Shown: positions 1 to 10,653 of the stretch, one piece after another
How positions within the stretch are numbered: the stretch's first letter is position 1
How the letters are laid out: the number at the start of each line of letters is the position of its first letter
Assembly (NCBI GenBank): GCA_037962975.1
Contig: CM075671.1
Coordinates: 156,539,501-156,603,500 of the forward strand
Origin: Clitoria ternatea
Taxonomy: Eukaryota; Streptophyta; Magnoliopsida; Fabales; Fabaceae
Direction of reading: 5' to 3'
Length of the DNA: 64,000 nt
Notes under the pieces: generated by a model
Seen by the model: the letters and a program-made list of their open reading frames with translations, nothing else
Told to the model about the DNA's origin: nothing
Database searches by the model: none
Position numbers and translations under genes: made by a program

Positions 1-963
1 GACCGAGGGACGAAAACTTAACTTTCAAACCATAGCTCCGATCAATGACCTGTCTCCGTGATTGGACTCTACGCGATGATTAGAGCTCATAATGGCCAAC
101 ATGAAAATGATCGGCCAAGAAGGAAGGAAGGTGGCGTCAATGGATGCCCTTGCAAATGATCCAAAATTATTTTAACTTGTAAAGATGGGCTCACCATGAA
201 AAATCCTTTAAGAATCAACTCTTTGGCTCTTCATCAAAGTTGTAGGGTTTTTTGATACAAAACCATGAAAAAAGAACAAAGTGATTCTGACATTGTATGA
301 GGGAGATATTTATGTTTTACCACATCTGGGTCACTTAGTTATGAAAATGAAACTTCCTTGAGAAGCTTGGCTTTTTGGGGATGATCGGGCACAAACTAGC
401 TTTCGAGTTCTGCACAAGAACTGTAGAGGGGTTCGATACAAGGGTAAAGAAATTACAACTAACTAATTTTAAGCTCATAGGAGAGAGTTATAATTTATCT
501 TGTAATTTAATGAAATTTAACAAGATTAAATAATGGGTTTTTGGATTATAAATCCTTGGTTCTTTAAGTTGGTGATGATAGGTTATGAATTTGGTTTTGA
601 GACTAGAAATAAAAATTGTTAGGTTTTTCATAACGAAGGAATCAAGATGAGAATTGCTTGATTCCGACACCATATGAGAAAGTTAGGCTTAAAAATCTAA
701 AAATATTTAAGCCAAACTTAGATGTTCCAATTTAACTAGGTAATTTTTCCAAGAAACTGGATTGATGAGGTCCGAATTAGAGTTTGGGCTCTTTAGGAGT
801 CGTGTTTGAATTACTGAAACAGTTCATTAGGGACTGCCCATGATAGAATCAGATAACCCAAATTGTATAAATGAACAATTGAGGGCCCCTTTTGGGTATA
901 AAACAAGTGTGTAGGAACTGACTTGATTCTTTCTCATTTTACGTGAACAATGGTACTATTCTA
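1..963. other. Unassigned noncoding, transposon-like sequence
   Basis: No credible open reading frame, PBS, PPT or terminal repeat is visible. Homology to the X/B LTR family begins only near position 964, and upstream of that point this stretch does not match the corresponding part of X's other LTR (44873-45255). It has the texture of LTR DNA (a TATAAAA-like string near 897, AT-rich, no codon structure). It may be the right end of another insertion in X's 5' LTR, or a rearranged part of that LTR. The window edge prevents a decision. Confidence 0.4.
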
Positions 964-1657
964 ACTAGTGAAAAGAAATTATGTGTTGTGTGCATCATAC
1001 ATGGAGGATAAGGGTGATGGATGAGAAATTCCCTAGAGCATAACACTGAGGGGTACATTGAAGAAACAGCCGCGCCTCGACCCCTGAGGGTAGTCTAGGG
1101 AGTATACAGAAGACGGACCTCCAATGGCTCGGATTCACGTCTAAAGTTGGATAGCCCATGGCAAACTCTGATATACTTTGACAAGAGGCAAGAGATCTAT
1201 GGCCATTGAGTGCCCATTCTAATGAGATGTGTGATTGGCCATTGTGATGATAGAACTGCGAGTCCTTACTCATTTGTGAAAACCAGAACGAGGAGAGCTT
1301 TGGTCACTCTAGTAGGTAGGAAGGATAAGGCAGGATTGGTACTGATTAAGATTGAGAAGGAGGAGATGGGTCCACAAGCATCGTGATGACTAATAAAAGA
1401 TTGGAAATAACAAAATGAACTCATGCATTGCATCATTGTACTGAGATTGTGATTGCTCATTGTTGAGTATGATTGTATAGATCTTAGTAATGCTGAGAGG
1501 TGAATGGGAAAATGGGAATGGTCAGCTAAGATCAAGAGTGGTGAGATAACTTAGAATGTATCTTAGGCACCCCACAGAGAGTAGGAGGGACTCAATCTTG
1601 GATTGTTTCTATTGTGTGTGGGACGGGTGTCGATGAGATACCTTCCTGATTGTGGTG
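964..1657 (+). mobile_element. Element X 5' LTR, segment left of Copia-1
   Basis: This segment aligns by eye with 45255-45957 of X's 3' LTR and with 21190-21900 of LTR-B, and carries the conserved core shared by the X/B/C LTR family (a run beginning ctagagcata, then a Ser/Pro-free noncoding block). It is cut at 1657 by Copia-1 and resumes at 10073. The bases 1653-1657 (tggtg) are the left TSD of Copia-1; the right copy at 10068-10072 reads ttgtg, one substitution apart, and the uninterrupted relative at 45951-45960 shows the pre-insertion state. No gene is present. Confidence 0.75.
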
Positions 1658-2747
1658 TGAAGACCATGAAGGATTTTGATAATGACAAGGCCAATGCCAG
1701 AGATCAAGAATGAAGATCCAAGACCAAGGCATAATTAAAGTAAGACTCTATAAAAAGAAAGTACGGCCATTAATATAAAAAGGTTTTAAAATTTTATACA
1801 TTTTGATGAAATGTAATCGATTACCTCATTAGTGTAATTGATTACAATTAAATGAATTTTAAATTGCATGATTTCAAATAAATGTAATCGATTACCTCAG
1901 CAATGTAATCGATTACCATGGTTAAGTAATCGATTACTCTCATTACATAATTGATTACAATATGAATGTTATGTTTTAAAACAGATTTTAAAAGGAAGTA
2001 ATCAATTACCTCTTTTATGTAATCAATTACAACGTGATCAGAAAGCATGAAACATTATAATCTTTCACAAAATATTATTTTATCCAAGGGGTACCTTTCC
2101 AATTATTTTAATCAATAATTTCACACCTCTTGAATCATTTCTACTCCTATAAATAGGGATGCCCATCATTTGCAAAAACACACCAAATACTTCCAATCTT
2201 TTCTTAAGAGCAATAATGGCCATATTCTCTTAATGGAGTTATTACTCTTTCTTGTTCCTCAATTTGTTCATCATACTCTTTAAGAGAGTTTTCTTGTAGA
2301 GTTCTTTATCTCTAAAGTGAGATTGATACTCAGAGTGGTGTATCTCTGAGGGTGTTCTTCTTGGATGTGGTATAGCATCCAAGGGTGATGTTCTTGGATG
2401 TGGTGAAGCATCCAAGGGTGATGTGCTTGGGTGTAGTGTAGCATCCAAGGCATTTGTGATCGGGGTGTGAGTCCCCATTGTGGTGTAATCAAGGGATTTG
2501 ATTATAATGAATTTCCTCAAGGGTGTCTTGAGAAGACTGGACGTAGGCAGTGGTTGGCCAAACCAGTATAAATCTCTGTTTGCACTTCTCGGACCCTTAA
2601 ACTCTTTATGTTTTAAGCATTATTATTCAAATCACATATCACTGCATATTGAGTTTTTAGAGGAAAAATTTATTAGTGAGAAAGTTCCTAACTACTCAAT
2701 TCACCGCCCCCCCTTTTGAGTTTCCTAGAGGCCACCTGGGCCAACAA
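1658..2747 (+). repeat. Copia-1 5' LTR
   Basis: The 1090-bp LTR runs TG...CA and matches 8978-10067. A plausible TATA box (TATAAATA) lies at 2148-2155 and marks the likely promoter. Upstream of it, 1812-2032 holds eight copies of TAATCGATTAC or one-base variants (TAATTGATTA, TAATCAATTA) in four loose pairs. A short degenerate tandem repeat containing ggatgtggt..gcatccaagg lies at 2363-2452, with about three units. Short open frames here are artefacts of the repeats. Confidence 0.9.
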
Positions 2748-2749
2748 GT

Positions 2750-2761
2750 GGTATCAAAGCT
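2750..2761 (+). other. Copia-1 primer-binding site (initiator Met tRNA)
   Basis: TGGTATCAAAGC lies two bases after the 5' LTR. It is complementary to the 3' end of plant initiator Met tRNA except for one base (the usual string is TGGTATCAGAGC). Minus-strand DNA synthesis would be primed here. Confidence 0.85.
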
Positions 2762-2799
2762 AGTTTCTTGGAAAAGGTTTAACAACGTCAAGAAGATCC

Positions 2800-4400
2800 A
2801 TGGCCTCTTTCAATCCCATCTTTCCTGAGGGAAACTCCATACATAGACCTCCTGTATTTAACGGAGTAGGATATCAATATTGGAAAACCCGTATACAAAT
2901 ATTCATAGAAGCTACTGATATAGACATATGGGACTCTATTAAAAATGGTCCATTCATACCAACCAAAGTAGTTGGAGAAGTAACCATGATTAAACCAAGA
3001 AGTGAATGGACTGATGCGGATAAAACAAAAGTCCAATATAACCTAAAGGCCAAAAATATAATAACGTATGCCTTATGAATGGACGAGTACTTCAGAATAT
3101 CCACATGCAAAATAGCAAAAGAAATGTGGGATACTCTAGAAGTAACTCATGAAGGAAAGAGTGAAGTGAAAAGGTCTAGAATAAACACACTGACTAGGGA
3201 GTATGAGTTGTTTAGAATGAACAACAATGAAAGCATACAAGACATGCAAAAGAGATTCACTCATATAATCAATCATCTTGCATGCTTAGGAAAAACCTTT
3301 TCAAATAAAGATTTGATTAATAAAGTATTAAGATGTTTGAACAGGGAATGGCAACCAAAAGTAACTGCTATATCAGAATCAAAAGATTTGTCAAGCATGT
3401 CCCTTGCAACACTCTTTGGAAAATTACAAGAGCATGAACTCGAGCTTGAAAGATTGAATCAACATGAGGAAAGCAACAAAAAGAAGAAAAGTATTGCTCT
3501 AAAAGCATCATCATCAACCATTGAAGAAAGTGATGAAGAAGATGATGAAGAAGATGATGAAGAAGGTATAAATGATTATAATGACCTTAAATTATTTGTT
3601 AAACAATTTAACAGGTTTCTAAAGAAAAAGGAAGGGCAAAGGAAGCCAAACTTCAGGAATTCCTTCAAAAATGATGAATCTAACCAAGGTCCAAAATGCT
3701 TTGAATGCGGAAAATATGGACATATGAAAATGGAGTGTCTGACACTAAATAAGAAGTCTGACAAACAAGAGAAAAAGTATCCCAAAAATAAAAGAAGAGC
3801 ATATATTGCCTGGGATAAAAATGATCTAAGCTCGTCCGAATCAGACCATGAAGAAACGAATCTCTACCTGATGGCAAAAACTGAAGAGGTAATAGATTCA
3901 AACCCTACTTTTGATGAATTGCAAGATGCATTTGAAGATCTTCATAACGAGTATCAAAAGTTAGCTAAAAAAATTTTGAACATCAAAAGCACTAACCTGA
4001 GCTTAAAAGAAAACTTATCAAAACTCAATCAAGAACTAGGACAGGTTAAAATAGAAAAGGAAAACTTAGAAACTAAGTATAAGACTGAAACTACTAATAG
4101 TCATACATGCTCAACATGTCAAAAGCATATTCTAGAGATAAATGACTTAAAAAATAAATTAGCTAAATTTACTATGGGAAGAGACAACCTAGATATACTC
4201 CTTGGAAAACAAAAATGTCATTTTAAAGCAGAACTAGGATCTGATCCTTCCAAAAAGCAAAAGTTGCAGAAAAATTTCTTTATTTCACAAAAGACCTCAA
4301 CTAGCCCATTTGTTAAATTCTCTCATTATATGAGAAAAGGTCACAGTGCATCAACATGTCATATAAGGAACAAAGGTTATACTAAGACAAAAATGATTTG
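2800..4400 (+). pseudogene. Copia-1 gag, 5' part, split by solo LTR E
   Basis: This encodes the capsid/nucleocapsid protein of a SIRE-like copia element. The start codon at 2800 (M-A-S-F-N) follows the PBS by 38 bp and aligns with the start of the SIRE gag at 25826. A UBN2/Retrotran_gag-type domain covers roughly the first 220 codons, then a Glu/Asp-rich stretch, a CCHC zinc knuckle (C-F-E-C-G-K-Y-G-H-M-K-M-E-C) and a coiled-coil region. A TGA at 3076-3078 interrupts the frame where the SIRE homologue has Gly, so a GGA to TGA change is likely. The second zinc knuckle near 4309-4353 has lost both leading cysteines (F-S-H-Y). At 4400 the frame is cut by LTR E and continues in phase at 8401. It is not functional as it stands. 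Confidence 0.9.
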
Positions 4401-7400
4401 TGAGACGCCTCCAAAATAGGGGTAAATTTTTTGCGTTTTTATAAATCATAATTCAAAGGAAAGGAAATAAGTGATGAAGTTAATGACACAACACCTGGAT
4501 CTATGATAGACCACTCCCATATATGAAGATATGGGAGGGTACTTAAAAATATGGTTTAATAATAATTGTTCAATTAAAAACAGCGGAAGAATTAATTAAA
4601 TTAGTTGTTGCGAAAATAAAATTTAAGAAGAGGACCTCATGAAGTTCCATGAGCCATAAAGAGTTCAGGATCCCATTAGAAATAATGTATTAATGCCATT
4701 TATTAAATAGGAAATGTAAATAATTGAAAATAAAAGGAAATGGGCATCAGGGTGATACTCGCTCAAGCGAGAACCCCTCCGCTTGAGCGAGACAGCGTAA
4801 TAACGCTTGGGCGAGTGGAGAAAGAGCTGAGCGAAAGAGAGTATAAGCATCAGGGGTCGATCTCGCTTGAGCGATCTTTGCCTCGCTTGATCGAGATGTG
4901 AAAGGAACCCCTAAGCGAGCCAGCGAGACGCTCGAGCGAAGGAAGGGAAAAGGCATCAGGTACCAATCTCGCTTGAGCGGCTCATGACTCGCTTGAGCGA
5001 GATTGTTCCAGAAGCGTTGTTAACTCTCTGGTCGATTTTTGCTTGGACGAGACACCCCTCGCCTAGGTGAAAATCGTCCAGTATCAAATTTGTGCCCTCC
5101 TCGCTTGAGCGACCTTCTAACTGCCTGAGCGAAATTCATCCAGAGGCTAACCTCTAATTTTGTGACAATTTCGCTTGGGCGACACATACCCCTGCTCGGG
5201 CGAAAACGAGCCAGAGGCCAAAACTCTGATCCATAACAATCTCGCTTGGGCGAGATGGCCATCCGCCTGAGCGAATTCGGGCCAGAAGCGAATCCCCTGT
5301 TTCACAACAATCTCGCTCGAGCGAGATTCTCACTCGCTTGAGCGAGTTCTGCAGAACTTAGGTAGAAAACGTGAAACTTGCATACCTAACACACAACCTA
5401 CCATACCAAAACTCAATCTACTGCAATTTATTTAATTCCTACATGATTTACACATTATAGGACACCTTTGGAACTTGCCTCATTCACCATTAACTAGTAA
5501 AATCCATTCTAATTCATGAAATTATAAGGAATCCAACACACCAATTCATATAATCAACAAAACCCAAATCTTTGCATAAATTTTCATCCTTTCGTAAAAT
5601 TGGGCAACATTTAACATGCTTTATAAAGTGGTAGAAATACACATTCACACATTCACACATCCATTCATTAAGTTCAACATCATCAAGCATCATAAGTTGT
5701 CCTTTACACCATTTAGGTCATGAATGAAAATTGGCCTTACACACATATCCAATTTTCTCCCATGACCTCCAAAATCATCAACTATTACAAAATTGAGTAC
5801 ATAAACACCATATACTCCACAAAAGAAATTCATGCCGGCCAAGGCTTACACATTCCCATTCCATATTTACCTTCTTCAAACTCGGCCTCCAAAATGGTAG
5901 GATTTAAGTCATACCTACATCAACTTTAAAAATAGCAATGAGGAGGTGAGTAACATAATCCAAATGAATTAAAGTCATACATTATGATGAAATACATGTA
6001 TGCTTGTTCATATAACATATCTTACATAACATCACACATCATTTATAAGCATATCTCACAAAATCAAGTACACATCTACAATTTCATTCATTTGGTTCAC
6101 CACATACAAACATAGGGTTAGCATTCACTCTCTTCCCTTTCAATTCTCATCCATCCCTCGCCACTATGGGCTTTCAACTAGGTATATCTTCAGCTATATG
6201 CAAATGCTCTTAAAGCTAATGCATATGCACAAGAATTTCTCATCAAACAATCCGACTGTGGGAAATACAACATTAATTTAATTGTGGGACAAGCATAGGT
6301 GTGCTACTATGCCCCTACTGCAGTAGAAAAATTGTGTACACATATATCTCAATTTATGCATGCTTACATCCTCATAATTTTTACTGGTACCAAACCGCTA
6401 TCGCCTATCTGTAGCACTAGTCACCCCGTGACTTGCGGATCAACTTCGTGGCCTCAATTACCATAAGTGCTACGGGCCCCTCCCGAACACACATCAAGAG
6501 AGCCGTGTCCCGTTGGACACCGAGGTAAACTCGCTCACCATAGAGCCGCCCACCCACTGGGCCCGCACATAGGGTGCCTCATCACCAAACTATGGACAGC
6601 TTCGTGACTCACACACCGAGTCACAGGGGAAAAACCACATTACGCTCGTGCACTGAGCCGCCCTCCCACTGGGCCCGCCTAGTGGAACCCCCTAATATTC
6701 CACATAGACAGCTATGATATGCCATGGATACAATGCAAATGCAAATCAAATGCATCCTCACACTGTGCATCCTAGATGTCACTCCACATAAAATCATTCA
6801 CCACCACTTAGTGGATTTCAATATTTTCATCATCCTCAATCATCACCAATTCTCTTTACATTTCATACACATTAAGAGTTAGTGGCATACACATTCATCA
6901 ATTCAAACATACATCTTCAGGATATTTTTCCTCATGGATTTCTATTCATACATGGTTTTAAACCACCATCACATCTCATTATCATAAACTCATTACAACA
7001 TCATATCCATTATCCCAAACACATGCCACACAACAATAATCATTCTAAATGCATTCAAATCATAACATCATCACATCATCCATTCAAACAATCATCAACA
7101 TAATCACATATACATATTTTCACATCATCAATGGATGAAATCATGCATTTAGAGTAGTTACCCCCTCCTACCTCAAGTGAAGTAGTGATCAATACGGTTT
7201 GACGTTTCCACCTCGTCGATGAGGTCACTTCCTACACCACAATACATTACACAATCAATTTTCTATTTACCCATTAAGACTCAAATACTTATATATTTCA
7301 ATAACTTGATGTTTATATTATTTTAACTCTCAAACCTCTTTTATTTTATTTTCATCCACCATAACCATCATGGGTTAGGTGCCACCATATATTGTTATGC

Positions 7401-8400
7401 ACTCTAGAACCAAACCCCTTTCATGGGTTTCTCCATCAATGACTTCCACCAACCAAATACCATCACCAATGATCCTTATTCATCATAACCCACATTTATT
7501 ATCAACAATAAATGCTCATCTACCTCCATTATACATTTCCCCCAAATTTATGAAGCTAGGGTTTTATAAAATTCCAACAACCATCATAAATACTCTTCTC
7601 CTTCCAACCATAAATGCATCCACCTTCATTACTTCCCAAAGAAATCTTATTCTCATAAAAACCCACCTTAAAACTCATGCATTAAATGCTCTCTATATAC
7701 TTCTATGTTCATGCATGACTCTCCCAAGTCACAACACTACATAATACCAACATCAATCCATCCAAAAATGGTAAAAAGAGCTTACCTTACACCCAAAACG
7801 AAAATGGGCTTCCAAGAAGAGGAGGATGGCTGCGAAAATAAGGAAAGAAAAGGAAGAAGGATTCAGCTTCAATAATCTCCTTCCTAGTTCCTTAAAGACG
7901 AAAATGAGAGGGGAAGTTCACCACTCAAGCTAGGGCTTAGAAAGAAGAGGAGGGAATGAAGAAGATGATGATGAAGAGGAGAAGAAGTGAAGTGCATATG
8001 CCCAACAACTTCAGCAATCACACGTGAATAGGAAAGGAAAAATTGGGGTTTTCAATTTATTTTAAATCCCATTTATTAGAACTCTATCGTTTTATAACTA
8101 ATAGGTTCTCAGTTCGGGCTCAATACTTCATCTGAAAATTATTCCGAATACACATTCGGACTCCCAATATCATTCTCAATAGCCCTGACCAATATCATCT
8201 CATTCCGAGATACTTGGTCCGACACCCGTACCTCAACCGGGCTCATTTTTAGCTTAACCGGTTTCCATAAACCACCAGAAATTCCCAAAATGCTTAATTT
8301 AATTATTCTCAATAATTTGGGATGTTAAGTAATTCACACACAAATTCCTAATATTTATTCTGTTAATTAATTCACTAATTTTAAAAGTTGGGATGTTACA
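4401..8400 (-). mobile_element. Solo LTR E, Ty3-gypsy chromovirus-type, reverse orientation
   Basis: On the minus strand this 4000-bp block starts TGTAACATCCCAAC, as Tekay-type chromoviral LTRs do, and ends GGCGTCTCA. It is flanked by a perfect 5-bp TSD, atttg, at 4396-4400 and 8401-8405. No PBS, PPT or gag-pol sequence is visible inside, so I read it as a solo LTR left by LTR-LTR recombination. The stretch 6380-6700 resembles, in reverse, the conserved core of the other chromoviral LTRs. A minus-strand GTAAGGTAAG at 7781-7790 follows a pyrimidine-rich leader (about 7790-7990 read in reverse) and looks like a splice donor. Open frames inside (for example 7379-7744 on the plus strand) have no recognisable product. 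Confidence 0.82.
4758..5346. repeat. Array of CTCGCTTGAGCGAG-type motifs in LTR E
   Basis: About 18 copies of a palindrome-like motif (best form CTCGCTTGAGCGAG, with variants CGCTTGGGCGA, CGCCTGAGCGA and CGCTCGAGCGA) lie in about 590 bp. They mostly come in pairs inside units of about 60 bp that also share a ccagaggc/ccagaagcg string and a tcacaacaat string before the motif. Two copies of the same motif occur in the Tekay-2 LTR (near 22803-22840 and 41070-41105). Confidence 0.85.
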
Positions 8401-8538
8401 ATTTGGGTTCCTAAGAATATATTATCCACGTCTAACCCACAAGGACCCAAGAAAATTTGGGTACCAAGATCAAATGTTTATAATGGTGCAGGAATTATCA
8501 TTGATGAGAGGCACTTAAGGATTAACTCTTACCCATAA
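8401..8538 (+). pseudogene. Copia-1 gag, 3' end after LTR E
   Basis: The gag frame resumes in phase after the LTR insertion, beginning with the second copy of the atttg TSD. It encodes two W-V-P-[KR] strings separated by a G-P-K motif, matching the C-terminus of the SIRE gag (27416-27490), and stops with TAA at 8536-8538. No pol frame follows. This places the pol deletion between the gag C-terminus and the 3' noncoding region. Confidence 0.85.
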
Positions 8539-8977
8539 GAAAAGTCAACACATTTCTTGAAGCATCTATCAATCAACAAGTAATAAAAAGCAATATCAAA
8601 ATAACGAGTGACATCAAACAACAAGGTGCATCAATTTCTGCTAAAACTTTATGCTCTTATATTCTTTTTGCCATTGAAAAAGGGGGAGTAATATATGAGA
8701 AACAAAATAAGAGAAAAATCAATCAAACCTTGTCAACTAAACCAAAATTAAAGGGGAGAAAATCTTGTATCTTGCATGCTGTTTATTTTTCTTCTCAGGA
8801 AATATTGTCAATATTAAAAAGGGGGAGAATGAAGAACTAAGGTTTTGATATCAACAACATATACGCAAGACATGATTAACAACATGGACGTAAGACTTGA
8901 AGATTTAGTATACCATGTCAAGCACAAAAAGAGTCATGAAATCAATGAAATATTGTCATCATCAAAAAGGGGGAGAA
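8539..8977 (+). other. Copia-1 3' internal noncoding region with three PPT-like tracts
   Basis: Where pol would be expected there are only about 440 bp of noncoding DNA. It holds three AAAAAGGGGGAG-type purine tracts, at about 8677-8690, 8816-8828 and 8963-8977. The last directly abuts the 3' LTR and is the true polypurine tract. The second is followed by gaatgaagaact and then ttttgatatcaacaa, resembling the first bases of the LTR, as if the PPT-LTR boundary had been duplicated. The short open frame at 8845-9033 spans the LTR boundary and is not a gene. Confidence 0.75.
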
Positions 8978-10067
8978 TGAAGACCATGAAGGATTTTGAT
9001 AATGACAAGGCCAATGCCAGAGATCAAGAATGAAGATCCAAGACCAAGGCATAATTAAAGTAAGACTCTATAAAAAGAAAGTACGACCATTAATATAAAA
9101 AGGTTTTAAAATTTCATACATTCTGATGGAATGTAATCGATTACCTCATTAGTGTAATCGATTACAATTAAATGAATTTTAAATTGCATGATTTCAAATA
9201 AATGTAATCGATTACCTCAACAATGTAATCGATTACCATGTTTAAGTAATCGATTACTCTCATTACATAATCGATTACAATATGAACGTTATGTTTTAAA
9301 ACAAATTTTAAAATGAAGTAATCAATTACCTCTTTTATGTAATCAATTACAACGTGATCAGAAAGCATGAAACATTATAATCTTTCACAAAATATTATTT
9401 TATCCAAGAGTTACCTTTCCAATTATTTTAATCAATAATTTTACACCTCTTGAAGGCATTTCTACTCCTATAAATAGGGATGCCTATCATTTGCAAAAGC
9501 ACACCAAATACTTCTAATCTTTTCTTAAGAGCAATAATGGCCATATTCTCTTAATAGAGTTATTACTCTTTCTTGTTCCTCAATTTGTTCATCATACTCT
9601 TTAAGAGAGTTTTCGTGTAGAGTTCTTTATCTCTAAAGTGAGATTGATACTCAGAGTGGTGTATCTCTGAGGGTGTTCTTCTTGGATGTGGTGTAGCATC
9701 CAAGGGTGATGTTCTTGGATGTGGTGAAGCATCCAAGGGTAATGTGCTTGGGTGTGGTGTAGCATCTAAGGCATTTGTGATCGGGGTGTGAGTCCCCATT
9801 GTGGTGTAATCAAGGGATTTGATTATAGTGAATTTCCTCAAGGGTGTCTTGAGAAGATTAGACGTAAGCAGTGGTTGGCCGAACCAGTATAAATCTCTGT
9901 TTGCACTTCTCTAACCCTTAAACTCTTTATGTTTTAAGCATTATTATTCAAATCACATATCACTGCATATTGAGTTTTTAAAGGAGAAATTTATTAGTGA
10001 GAAAGTTCCTAACTACTCAATTCAGCGCCCCCCCTCTTGAGTTTCCTAGAGGCCACCTGGGCCAACA
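8978..10067 (+). repeat. Copia-1 3' LTR
   Basis: The 1090-bp partner of 1658-2747 starts TGAAGACCATG directly after the PPT and ends CCAACA, followed by the TSD ttgtg at 10068-10072. It carries the same eight TAATCGATTA-type motifs (about 9132-9352), with more intact CG cores than the 5' copy (for example CG where the 5' LTR has TG near 1834 and 1950). Confidence 0.9.
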
Positions 10068-10072
10068 TTGTG

Positions 10073-10412
10073 GAGGTGGAGACTCACCCTTACACTAAAG
10101 TTTTCTAGACATTGTGGGGATGGAGACAGACTTTGCATTGAGGAACGACTCTTCTTAGACCGTGGATGAATAGAATAGGTTAATTTTTATTTTCATTCAT
10201 GGGAGCCTATGCGCCCATTTTACTTTCAACATGTATAATTACTGTTACGACCATGTATTACATATGACTATGTAATGAATACGATGTATCTATCCCGCCA
10301 AGCTTTCTTGTACAAAAAAAAAAACTTCCACATATTTCTAAAACTCGTAACCTCTCAGTTGACCAGGATAATCTAGTGGAAGAGATTGTCCTAGTTAACA
10401 AAGGGTGTTACA
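10073..10412 (+). mobile_element. Element X 5' LTR, right end
   Basis: The LTR resumes after Copia-1 and aligns with 45958-46160 plus 56005-56142 of X's 3' LTR. It ends GGGTGTTACA at 10412, the terminus typical of this chromovirus group, directly before the PBS. Differences from the 3' LTR are frequent and many are CG to TG or CA changes (for example acgcta/acacta, catcgtgg/cattgtgg), pointing to an old, methylated copy. Confidence 0.85.
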
Positions 10413-10653
10413 TTGATGGTATCAGAGCATGGTTGATTCAACAGGCTTGGGGTACGGTCTGCTGGACCCTACTGTACTCTAAAAGTCATCTGTTTAACAG
10501 TCATTAGGACTTGTGTGGTAGGAACTACTTGACTAAACTCGAGTAGTTGAAGCATTAGACAAGGATAACAATGGGTCAATGACCAAGGTTACCTTGATGC
10601 CCATAGAAAGTGCGGAGAATTTCAGGGTTGAAATTTCTAAAAGGTCGGGAGAG
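10413..10653 (+). other. Element X internal region: PBS and PPT only
   Basis: Only 241 bp separate the two LTRs of X. A primer-binding site TGGTATCAGAGC (initiator Met tRNA) lies at 10417-10428, four bases after the 5' LTR. A PPT-like AAAAGGTCGGGAGAG lies at 10639-10653, preceded by gggttgaaatttct, the same context as the Tekay-2 PPT (40305-40333). There is no gag or pol. The element is therefore a LARD/TRIM-like deletion derivative with both cis signals kept but no coding capacity. Confidence 0.85.

Larger units (their letters stand above)
1658..10067 (+). mobile_element. Copia-1: gag-only SIRE/Maximus-like Ty1-copia element
   Basis: The element has two LTRs of exactly 1090 bp (1658-2747 and 8978-10067), both starting TGAAGACCATG and ending CCAACA, an initiator-Met tRNA primer site, a gag gene and a polypurine tract. 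There is no protease, integrase, reverse transcriptase or RNase H: the sequence goes from the gag end straight to the 3' noncoding region. It would therefore need enzymes supplied by a relative such as the SIRE-like element at 24379-33623. It is further interrupted by solo LTR E (4401-8400); without that insertion it is about 4.4 kb long. The TSD is tggtg/ttgtg. Multiple small differences between its LTRs suggest it is older than the SIRE copy. Confidence 0.9.

Noticed and set aside
4758..5346. CRISPR-like array of palindromic repeats
   Set aside because: Spacing is irregular, repeats are degenerate, no cas genes exist, and the setting is a plant LTR.
7379..7744. 121-codon plus-strand open frame in LTR E
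   Set aside because: It lies in a low-G, CAT/CCA-rich stretch of a reverse-oriented LTR, shows no domain, and its composition explains its openness.
4401..8400. Full non-autonomous element instead of a solo LTR
   Set aside because: I found no second LTR copy, PBS or PPT inside the 4.0 kb; a solo LTR is simpler, although a self-alignment would be needed to exclude short terminal repeats.
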